Assembly: GCF_003931855.1 (NCBI RefSeq)
Contig: NZ_CP034248.1
Span: 3,782,001 to 3,846,000 of the forward strand
Source of the DNA: Paenibacillus lentus
GTDB taxonomy: Bacteria; Bacillota; Bacilli; Paenibacillales; Paenibacillaceae
DNA length: 64,000 nucleotides
Direction of reading: 5' to 3'
This document shows, one piece after another, positions 57,247-64,000 of the stretch. The translations under genes and the position numbers were made by a program. Every line of letters begins with the position of its first letter. Position 1 is the first letter of the stretch. Under the pieces are notes generated by a model that worked only from the letters and a program-made list of their open reading frames with translations, was not told the DNA's origin and did no database searches.

Positions 57247-59781
57247 TCATTTCGGACGAACTCGTCGCGTCGCCGTGGCCTGTAACGGGTCATCCGGCCA
57301 ATAATGCTTGGGATAACGGCCCTTCAAATCCTTCTTCACTTCAAAATACGTATTATCCCAAAAGCTTCGCAAGTCCGCCGTAACTTGCACAGGACGCCCT
57401 GCGGGGGAAAGCAAATGCATAATAAGCGCAACCTTCCCATAACCGATACGTGGCGTATCCATCATTCCGAACACTTCCTGTAAGCGAACTGCTGCATACG
57501 GCACATCTCCCTGATCATAGTGAATTAGGATCTTGGAGCCGCTAGGTACGATCAAATGCGTCGGCGCCTCGGCATTTAACTCCTGACGGAGCTCCCATCC
57601 CAGTTCATTCTCCAAAATCGTCAATAGTGATAAGGTTTGCAAATCCGAGCGCTTTCGAAAATTTGCAATATAAGGCGCAAGCCATACCTCGGCACGATCC
57701 GCTAGTGCCGCATCAGACCAGTCCGGCCAGCGCTCGTTTTGCCTGCGCAAAAAAAGGACGCGAGCCTGCAATTGGCGCGCCTTATCATTCCAGGGCAGAA
57801 TATGAACCCCTTGTGAAGTTACAGCATGCAGTATAGCCTGTGCAAAATCCTCAGCCACAGGCTGCACCGGGCGCTCCTTGATCACGATTGCTCCCAACGT
57901 CTCCCTTAGGCGAACGCGAACCGTCCCTGCCTCCTCGTCCCATTCCGACACTCTTTCTTCCTTTATATGCTCGCTATAATGCTTCGTTAAATCCGCCAGT
58001 TTCACTGGAGCAGCCAATAAAATACGTCCCTCGGTTCCCTCGTCATCCACCTCAGCAATGGCAAGATACGAAGCCTCGCTAAGATGCTGCTTCCTAGCAA
58101 ATGCCGCCCCTCGGCCGTTTCGCAGTATGTACCTTCCATCGGCTCTTCGCCCCGCGATGCGATCCGGATATGCGAAAGATATCAATATTCCGCAAGCAAG
58201 ATGCCACTTATCCTCACCGGGACCCACTGAAGCTTCGGAGCTCGCCCGCTGCTCGATCCCCAGCCTCCGCTCATACTGTCTGCTCATAGTCAGGATCCGC
58301 TGAATATCTCTATCTTCTACCTGATGATCGGGATTGCCGTTCTCATGAAGAGTACCCTCCGAATTCATAAGCAAAGACAGTCGGTTACGAATATCACAAT
58401 CCTCTCGGACCGCCGCCGAGCCCCTTAACAAATCACGTTCCTCCAACAACGCAGCCAGAAGGCATGCCAGCCGCTCGATACCTAACTCCGCTGCCTTAAG
58501 CAGCATATGCGCTAAGCGGGGATGAAGTCCAAGCTCAGCCATCCTTCGCCCATGCTCGGTAATACGTTCTTCTCCATCCAACGCACCTAGCTGCTGCAGC
58601 AATCGAACAGCTTGCCGATACGGCCCCGCCGGCGGCGGATCAAGCCAAGCGAGCTCCTCGGGCGAACTCGCTCCCCAAGCCGCCAGCTCAAGCGCAAGCG
58701 GCGTCAAATCCGCCTCCAGCATCTCCGGCGCCGTCCGCTCTGGCAGCAGCCGATCCTCCGCTTCGCTCCACAGGCGGTAACACACACCGGGCGCTGTCCG
58801 CCCGGCTCGTCCCCGCCGCTGGTCAGCGGAATCGCGGGCTGCCCGCACCGTAACGAGCCGGCTCATGCCGGTGCGGGCAGAGAACAGCGCCGTACGCCGC
58901 AGGCCGCTGTCGATCACCACCGTCACGCCTTCGATCGTCAGGCTTGACTCCGCGATCGACGTGGCAAGCACCACCTTGCGCTTGCCCGGCGGCGCTGCCG
59001 CTATAGCCCGCTGCTGCTGCTGCGCAGGCAGCGCGCCATATAGCGGCGCTACAAGCACGTCGCTGGGTACCACCGGTACCAGCGACCGCTCCACCCGGCG
59101 AATTTCCTTCGCGCCGGGTAGAAAAACTAGCAAGCTCCCTTCATGCCGCTCAAGCGCGCCACGTACCGCGCGCGTTACTCTTTGCTCTAAGGGAGCTGCG
59201 CCTGCCGGCGCATCCGCGTACCTGGTCTCCACCGGATACGCCCGCCCCTGGCTGCGGATTACAGCCGCCCCGCCTAACAGTTCAACCAACGGCTCCGCAT
59301 TAAGCGTCGCCGACATAATTAGCGGCCGCAAATCATCGCGAAGCAGCTCTTGGCTTTGCAACGCCAATGCCAATCCGATATCCGCGTGCAAATTTCGCTC
59401 ATGATATTCATCAAAAATTATGAGCCCAATCCCCACCAAAGCCGGATCATGCTGAAGCATCCGCGTTAAAATCCCCTCCGTGACGACCGTAATCCTCGTC
59501 CGGCTAGATACTTTGCTTTCCGTTCTAATTCGATAACCTACCGTTTCCCCAACGCGCTCACCAAGCTGCTGAGCCATATAAACCGCTGCTGATCGCGCTG
59601 CAAGTCGCCGCGGCTCCAGCATAACGATGCCTTGTCCCTTCAGCCAGGGTTCTTGGAGCAGCTCCAGCGGTGTCCGCGTCGTCTTGCCTGCCCCCGGCTC
59701 CGCCAGCAGTATGGCAGCATTAGCGGACTCCAATCGCGTTTTTAGATCTGGAATAACCTCATCTATTGGAAGTCTTGTCAT
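57247..59781 (-). CDS. hrpB: ATP-dependent helicase HrpB
   Basis: An 844-residue DEAH-type RNA helicase. Walker A in AEPGAGKTTRTPLELL near residue 27, the DEYHERN motif II, SATLNA (motif III), TSIAESSLTI and QRRGRAGRTAPG (motif VI). The C-terminal part matches the HrpB family extension ending with PKHYWPDDPLQATATRR. Function not well known in Firmicutes. The GC content of the central part (58.6-59.3 kb) is noticeably higher than its neighbours. Confidence 0.93.
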   Translation of the reverse strand: MTRLPIDEVIPDLKTRLESANAAILLAEPGAGKTTRTPLELLQEPWLKGQGIVMLEPRRLAARSAAVYMAQQLGERVGETVGYRIRTESKVSSRTRITVVTEGILTRMLQHDPALVGIGLIIFDEYHERNLHADIGLALALQSQELLRDDLRPLIMSATLNAEPLVELLGGAAVIRSQGRAYPVETRYADAPAGAAPLEQRVTRAVRGALERHEGSLLVFLPGAKEIRRVERSLVPVVPSDVLVAPLYGALPAQQQQRAIAAAPPGKRKVVLATSIAESSLTIEGVTVVIDSGLRRTALFSARTGMSRLVTVRAARDSADQRRGRAGRTAPGVCYRLWSEAEDRLLPERTAPEMLEADLTPLALELAAWGASSPEELAWLDPPPAGPYRQAVRLLQQLGALDGEERITEHGRRMAELGLHPRLAHMLLKAAELGIERLACLLAALLEERDLLRGSAAVREDCDIRNRLSLLMNSEGTLHENGNPDHQVEDRDIQRILTMSRQYERRLGIEQRASSEASVGPGEDKWHLACGILISFAYPDRIAGRRADGRYILRNGRGAAFARKQHLSEASYLAIAEVDDEGTEGRILLAAPVKLADLTKHYSEHIKEERVSEWDEEAGTVRVRLRETLGAIVIKERPVQPVAEDFAQAILHAVTSQGVHILPWNDKARQLQARVLFLRRQNERWPDWSDAALADRAEVWLAPYIANFRKRSDLQTLSLLTILENELGWELRQELNAEAPTHLIVPSGSKILIHYDQGDVPYAAVRLQEVFGMMDTPRIGYGKVALIMHLLSPAGRPVQVTADLRSFWDNTYFEVKKDLKGRYPKHYWPDDPLQATATRRVRPK

Positions 59782-59930
59782 TCTCTTCTCCTTTATCTAA
59801 GAAAAACGCCTAGCGACATCCTATAAAATAGACAGACCGCATTAAGCAGTAATTTTTCTTGCAATAGTTGAATATGTATTAACGCTGATAGCATTTTACC
59901 ATATGGGTTCCATTTGTCCTACAGCAGCAC

Positions 59931-59972
59931 AAAGCCCCGTCCCATAATAATTCGCAAATTGGGATGGGGCTT
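59931..59972 (-). terminator. Terminator of the SDR gene
   Basis: AAAGCCCCGTCCCA pairs with TGGGATGGGGCTT; on the minus strand it is followed by a short T run. Confidence 0.7.
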
Positions 59973-60034
59973 CCTTTCCATGGTGCTCCTTCGGTATTAA
60001 AGGCTGCTTCCAGCATAACGGCATTATATTCTAA

Positions 60035-60841
60035 CTACAACAGAGATTCCGCGCCATCAATGACGATGCGAGCTCCGGTAATATGAACCGATTCATCCGA
60101 AGCGAGAAACGCTACCAAATCGGCCACGTTCTCCGGTTGCCCCGGTCCCTCTGCTAGCGGCTGAGCCCCTTCCGGATATTCGACGGGAATAATAATCCCC
60201 TCCAGTTCCTCGCTTACCTCGGAGGTAGAATCAATGTTCGTCGCAATTGCACCCGGACAAATGACATTGACGCGAATTTTAAATTTCGCCAGCTCCAAGG
60301 CAAGCATTTTGGCAAACGCCACCTGCCCTGCCTTAGTCGTGCTGTAAGCCGACATCCCAAACCCGGAAAAGCGGTCATTACCGTTGATCGAGCTCGTTAT
60401 AATAATACTGCCCCCGCCCTGCCTTTTTAAATAAGGAACAGCATGCTTCACCGTAAGAAAAGTTCCGTTTAAATTTATTCCCAACGTACGCTGCCAATCC
60501 TCAAACGACATTTCCTCCACTGGAGCCAGTGTTCCATTAATTCCTGCATTAGCAAACACAATATCGACCCGCCCGAATTGCTCCGCCACTTCCTTTACCG
60601 CTTGCTCCATGCGCACCGGATCAGACACATCGACATCAAATGAGCGAGACACCCCACGATAGGTATGATTAATTTGATGCTCGGTGCTGCGCGTACGATC
60701 ATCTATCAAATCAAACAGCGCAACTTTCGCTCCCTCTCTGGCCAGCCTAATGGCGGTGGCCTTTCCGATCCCAGAGCCCGCACCCGTAACAATCGCGGTT
60801 TTTCCTTGAAACCGTTGTTGATTACCCTGCATATCCGCCAT
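60035..60841 (-). CDS. Short-chain dehydrogenase/reductase
   Basis: A 268-residue classical SDR. Cofactor motif TGAGSGIGKA near residue 18, NAG at about 95 (VFANAGINGT), catalytic Ser in ITSSING and the YSTTKAG pair with Tyr and Lys. C-terminal AFLASDESVHITGARIVIDGAESLL is typical. Substrate unknown. ATG at 60841 with AGGAGTG; longer frame to 60886 rejected. Confidence 0.9.
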   Translation of the reverse strand: MADMQGNQQRFQGKTAIVTGAGSGIGKATAIRLAREGAKVALFDLIDDRTRSTEHQINHTYRGVSRSFDVDVSDPVRMEQAVKEVAEQFGRVDIVFANAGINGTLAPVEEMSFEDWQRTLGINLNGTFLTVKHAVPYLKRQGGGSIIITSSINGNDRFSGFGMSAYSTTKAGQVAFAKMLALELAKFKIRVNVICPGAIATNIDSTSEVSEELEGIIIPVEYPEGAQPLAEGPGQPENVADLVAFLASDESVHITGARIVIDGAESLL

Positions 60842-60988
60842 GAAGGTCACACTCCTACTGGAATTTTGGGTTGATTGACAAGGCATGCTGACTCACTTCT
60901 TCCGCTCTGCCGTCTGTTTCAAGATTACCCAAAAGGGGGTATGATTTAATCACTGGATAAGCAAAATAATATTAAAAAGACATAAAAT

Positions 60989-61183
60989 TTACCAAGCGAT
61001 AAATTGGATGATACCTAACAAAAAAAGTCCAAGGACCATAAGGCCGGCTATTGTCAAAAAACCGGTTAAAAACCAACGGATATAGCTGCCTCGCTTAGGC
61101 GCTTGTTGATAAAGGCTCACCTGCTCCTCCAAACACGCGACCCGCTCTTTCAGCTCTGCAAGCTCTAAATCAATTCGGCTCAA
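60989..61183 (-). CDS. Small coiled-coil membrane protein
   Basis: A 64-residue protein: a helical N-terminal half with heptad-like Leu (LELAELKERVACLEEQV) and one C-terminal membrane helix (about 38-62). TTG start with GGGAGG ahead. It lies 29 bases downstream of the next gene and may form an operon with it. No function assigned. Confidence 0.65.
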   Translation of the reverse strand: MSRIDLELAELKERVACLEEQVSLYQQAPKRGSYIRWFLTGFLTIAGLMVLGLFLLGIIQFIAW

Positions 61184-61212
61184 ACTTATTCCTCCCGCAC
61201 TATAAGAACTAA

Positions 61213-62049
61213 CTACTGACTACGCCCCTCATAGCCGCAGGGCTCCTTAAACCAATGCAGCAGCATTTCTTTAAACTGATGCTTTTGCGTAGGAGTAGCA
61301 ATAAGCCAGTCCTCATCGACCTTCGTACTGGAACGAAGTAACCAATTAATCGAATCATTATTTATAAACTGTGCATGCTGTGACTCCCACTGATCTCCAT
61401 TCCATGAAAAAAAGCGAATATCTCCCTGGGCCACATTAGTCTTCATGCATTTAGCCAGCGAAATAACTCCCTCCTGATCATCTGTAAACTTCATCAGCTC
61501 TACCATAACATCCTCAATATCCAGATAATCCAATTGTCGAACAATTTCCTCAAACTGTTTCCTGGACAACATAAGCGCTGGCAGCTCTCCTGGGCAATGA
61601 GCATTCCACATCATTTTTCCCGCCAAGCTTCCACACACATGATGCACCTCACTTATTTCGTCCAACTGATGCAGCGTCGGATTATCCTTCGACTTCTCCA
61701 CTTTAACAACGTATTCATCCGCAATATGTAGAAATTGTTCATATGTCTCGGTTCCCGTGCGATATTTCACCCAGCAGGCCTTCTCCGCCAAGGATACCGC
61801 TACAAGAGATGACATGACATTCATGGGCACCGTTAGCACATCCTCGGTTCCGCGAGGCGTCAGATAACCTTTTTCGATTAACGATTCTCGAACATGATCC
61901 CGATCTTCATCCAGCTCATTCAATAAAAATCCGCGAAAGGGATCTTCCTTGCCCATCATACGGTTCGCTCCGAGCAGATCGGTTAAATAAATCAATTCTT
62001 TGGATTCTAGTGTAACTACTCCACTCGGGGAAGCATCCGCAACTAACAT
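61213..62049 (-). CDS. Hypothetical protein, 278 residues
   Basis: A soluble, acidic protein of 278 residues with no recognised domain. Features: ATG preceded by GAGGAGGT; a Cys in HHVCGSLAGKMMWNAHCPGELPAL; long helices, and a C-terminal LRSSTKVDEDWLIATPTQKHQFKEML. Its AT-rich 460-base upstream region carries no clear gene. Likely co-transcribed with the small membrane protein. Confidence 0.65.
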   Translation of the reverse strand: MLVADASPSGVVTLESKELIYLTDLLGANRMMGKEDPFRGFLLNELDEDRDHVRESLIEKGYLTPRGTEDVLTVPMNVMSSLVAVSLAEKACWVKYRTGTETYEQFLHIADEYVVKVEKSKDNPTLHQLDEISEVHHVCGSLAGKMMWNAHCPGELPALMLSRKQFEEIVRQLDYLDIEDVMVELMKFTDDQEGVISLAKCMKTNVAQGDIRFFSWNGDQWESQHAQFINNDSINWLLRSSTKVDEDWLIATPTQKHQFKEMLLHWFKEPCGYEGRSQ

Positions 62050-62509
62050 CTGCCCACCTCCTCAACTTATCGGGTATGACTCATTAATCCTATATTCACT
62101 ATCGATTGAAAGCAGTAATACTAACCTAGGAGTGTTTTACCGGGCTTTCGCATAACTTAAATTTCACGCAATACAATTAACCCTTTTTCCAAAATTTGAA
62201 ACACTCCTTACAGTTTTGTCATAATCTCAACATTACTATACCACTATTTGTATCATATTTGCTCGGAATAATTTGGTAATCTATTACAATATACCCATAA
62301 AAATAGGAGTATCATCTTAACTTTTTAGCTATTTCGAAACTTTTCCGCCCTCTTTTTCGTAATTAAATTTAGAAAAGGAACAAGAAAACACCATTGATTT
62401 TTATGAAACTATCATCAAAGATTAATTGAATTATAATGTTTTCTTAATGTATTTTTAAGTTTTCTGCTTTACACTATGTACTATGAAACCACTGTAAGAG
62501 GTGATTTGC
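62050..62509. other. AT-rich intergenic region between divergent genes
   Basis: No convincing gene. Towards the right end (62430-62490) lies a promoter-like stretch for the small plus-strand gene, with a CTTAA..TTAAG inverted repeat and a TATGTACTAT segment, but no clean -35/-10 pair. Confidence 0.4.
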
Positions 62510-62749
62510 ATGAAAATACTCATTAACTTTCAGAACAATCTGATACCTGTTTATTTCAATGTCGATAGCAAGCAGCCAATCCAACGGACGCTCAAGCTGC
62601 TGACTAACGCACTGGAGAACAAGTTCTATAACGGTAAACAAGCTTTGAAGAAATGCCTTAACTCGCTAATCAGTATCGAAATCGAAGGCTCTGAAGCTAT
62701 ATTACACAGCAAAAGCGAATACGATTCCTTAGCGCTTTCTCTCTATTAA
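62510..62749 (+). CDS. Small hypothetical protein, 79 residues
   Basis: A 79-residue protein starting at the ATG at 62510 (AGAGGTGA 6 bases ahead; the in-frame GTG at 62501 overlaps that site). Basic in the middle (QALKKCLNSL), with alternating hydrophobics at both ends. Family not recognised. A terminator follows at 62822. Confidence 0.6.
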   Translation: MKILINFQNNLIPVYFNVDSKQPIQRTLKLLTNALENKFYNGKQALKKCLNSLISIEIEGSEAILHSKSEYDSLALSLY

Positions 62750-62821
62750 TATTCTCTCCACAAGCTTCAAATGTTTGCTTACTTAATCTAAATTCTCCAA
62801 CCACTCAATGAATAGAAGAAT

Positions 62822-62869
62822 AGAGGCCCGAAGCAGCGGCTGCTACAATGCCGACTTCAGGGCCTCTTC
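62822..62869. terminator. Terminator of the small gene at 62510
   Basis: AGAGGCCCGAAG pairs with CTTCAGGGCCTCTT, followed by TCTTC. It also reads as a hairpin on the minus strand. Confidence 0.65.
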
Positions 62870-63043
62870 TTCATGCCAAGCTTTCTCGACTCGAATCAAA
62901 AACAATCGGAGCAAGTTATGCTTCATTGGCTGACAAGTACAGCTTTGCAGTTTGTTTATTATATACCGGTCAATCGCCATATCCAGCAGAAGAGACATAA
63001 CCGAGTAATCATCCGGTAAGAATACAAACAACACCAGCTCCAT
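62843..63043 (-). CDS. Small hypothetical protein (doubtful)
   Basis: A 66-residue frame that ends inside the hairpin at 62822-62869. It is rich in Leu with MSLLLDMAIDRY and RLFLIRVEKAW. Weak GGGGAAAG upstream. Could be a chance frame. Confidence 0.3.
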   Translation of the reverse strand: MELVLFVFLPDDYSVMSLLLDMAIDRYIINKLQSCTCQPMKHNLLRLFLIRVEKAWHEEEALKSAL

Positions 63044-63131
63044 TGTACCGCTTTCCCCATATTTCGATAATCAGTAATCTAGAAGGAAATGATATAATTT
63101 GCTTAAACATTAGTTATAAGGAGCTGATTTA

Positions 63132-63917
63132 ATGGCTTTAATCCAATGTCGCTTTTTCTCTGAGGTTCTAGGCCTTTCCACTTCCATGACAGTGATTTTG
63201 CCGCAGCGGGCCAAATCGCAAATCGGGATGGGCAGCAGCGAGATTTCCGGATCTATTCCTACGTTATATTTGCTGCATGGATTGTCTGATGATGATTCCA
63301 TCTGGCTCCGCCGTACATCGATAGAACGCTACGTAGCGGAGCTTGGCCTCGCCGTCATCATGCCCCAGGTCGATGTTAGCTTTTATACGGACATGGACAC
63401 GGGCAAACGCTATTGGACATTTATAAGCGAGGAACTTCCCTACATATGCCGTTCGTTTTTTCCCTTGTCCGAGCGTCGCGAGGACACCTTTGTTGCCGGC
63501 TTATCGATGGGCGGTTACGGCGCTTTCAAGCTCGCATTAAGAAAACCTGACGTATTTAGCGCTGCTGCAAGTCTATCCGGTGCTCTCGACGTATCAGTCA
63601 ACCGAATTGATGAAGTAAGGCGTTCGATCGACAATCAGTCCTTGTATCGGCAAATCTTCGGACCCGACGGTCCATCAGGCACGGAGAATGACTTGTTTAA
63701 GCTGCTGGAAACAGCCGATCCGTTAACCTCACCGCGATTGTTCCAATGCTGCGGGACCGAGGACTTTCTATACGATGATAATATTCGCTTTCGAGATGCC
63801 TGCATTAAAGCCGGATTTGACCTCACGTATAAGGAAGGTCCAGGAGCCCACGACTGGGCATACTGGGATGCGCGAATTCAAGATGTTCTGAACTGGCTGC
63901 CCCTCAAGGCGAACTAA
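63132..63917 (+). CDS. Alpha/beta hydrolase, esterase family (FrmB/EstA-like)
   Basis: A 261-residue esterase of the S-formylglutathione hydrolase / tributyrin esterase group. Oxyanion HGLSDD near residue 55, nucleophile Ser in GLSMGGYG (about 120), Asp in [11 protein letters not shown] and His in GAHDWAYWD. Substrate unknown: short acyl esters, possibly feruloyl or formyl-thiol compounds. Start has AAGGAGC. Monocistronic in the window; nothing recognisable follows to the end. Confidence 0.88.
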   Translation: MALIQCRFFSEVLGLSTSMTVILPQRAKSQIGMGSSEISGSIPTLYLLHGLSDDDSIWLRRTSIERYVAELGLAVIMPQVDVSFYTDMDTGKRYWTFISEELPYICRSFFPLSERREDTFVAGLSMGGYGAFKLALRKPDVFSAAASLSGALDVSVNRIDEVRRSIDNQSLYRQIFGPDGPSGTENDLFKLLETADPLTSPRLFQCCGTEDFLYDDNIRFRDACIKAGFDLTYKEGPGAHDWAYWDARIQDVLNWLPLKAN

Positions 63918-64000
63918 CAGCTTCTCCATAGGCTAACTCTCGTCGTTTGGTTCCAGACATATGGATATTACTTTGTATTTCCTGTAGGATGGTATTGTTC

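Noticed and set aside
58058..59404. Long plus-strand frames opposite hrpB
   Set aside because: They result from the high GC content and Arg-rich antisense code of a conserved helicase gene.
62473..62482. CTATGTACTA, matching the core CTATGTAC of Bacillus Ter sites
   Set aside because: An eight-base match is expected about twice by chance in 64 kb on two strands, and the flanking bases do not follow the Ter consensus.

Overview
The window reads as a chromosome segment of a Gram-positive, endospore-former-type Firmicute, most probably Paenibacillus or a close relative. Reasons: strong AGGAGG-type ribosome binding sites with frequent GTG/TTG starts, CcpA-type cre sites, rho-independent terminators, a GH48-GH9 cellulase pair with Fn3 and CBM3 modules, a BusR-type regulator, a homologue of the Bacillus replication terminator protein, and many ABC sugar transport parts. 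About 80% of genes lie on the minus strand. I see no rRNA, tRNA, CRISPR array, phage module or intact insertion sequence.

Left part (1-13.8 kb): two related secreted proteins with a glycosidase-like domain of unknown function (760-4221; a perfect cre site precedes the second), a KDPG aldolase-type gene, a UPF0173 hydrolase, a NiaP-type niacin transporter, a GYF_2 membrane protein, small enzymes (GNAT, DinB, ABM), a thioredoxin-reductase-like flavoprotein, an oligo-1,6-glucosidase and a Bcr/CflA exporter.

13.9-19 kb: a glycine betaine/choline (OpuC-type) ABC operon behind a BusR-like (GntR + RCK_C) regulator, pointing to c-di-AMP control of osmolyte uptake; then a DUF817 membrane operon. 19.2-25 kb: bicistronic GH9-GH48 cellulase operon whose two genes end in duplicated Fn3-CBM3 tails. 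25-27.4 kb: DMT transporter, mscL and a deletion scar joining the 3' ends of two divergent genes.

27.4-32 kb: rhamnose operon rhaB-rhaA-rhaD with a divergent DeoR regulator. 32.1-46.8 kb: a large one-direction catabolic cluster in two transcription units. The upper unit is NAD-epimerase, DapA-family aldolase, two-subunit iron-sulphur serine dehydratase and heparinase II/III-like lyase, coupled by 1-4 nt overlaps. The lower unit is a sugar-binding protein, two permeases, Gfo/Idh/MocA oxidoreductase, sugar isomerase, a regulator, an M20 amidohydrolase and a second DapA-family protein. Both promoters carry the same bipartite motif (GTCYTTWA repeated at 11 bp) in the same position relative to the -10 box, plus a cre-like site. 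This cluster is the best candidate for an undescribed pathway.

46.9-64 kb: ECF sigma factor with a D,D-carboxypeptidase, a three-gene signalling operon (OmpR regulator, histidine kinase, SARP-type response regulator), MgtC, metE under a cobalamin riboswitch with its own terminator, an RTP homologue with an inverted repeat at its promoter, a NarL-type orphan regulator, the HrpB helicase, an SDR, several small unknown genes and a FrmB/EstA-like esterase.
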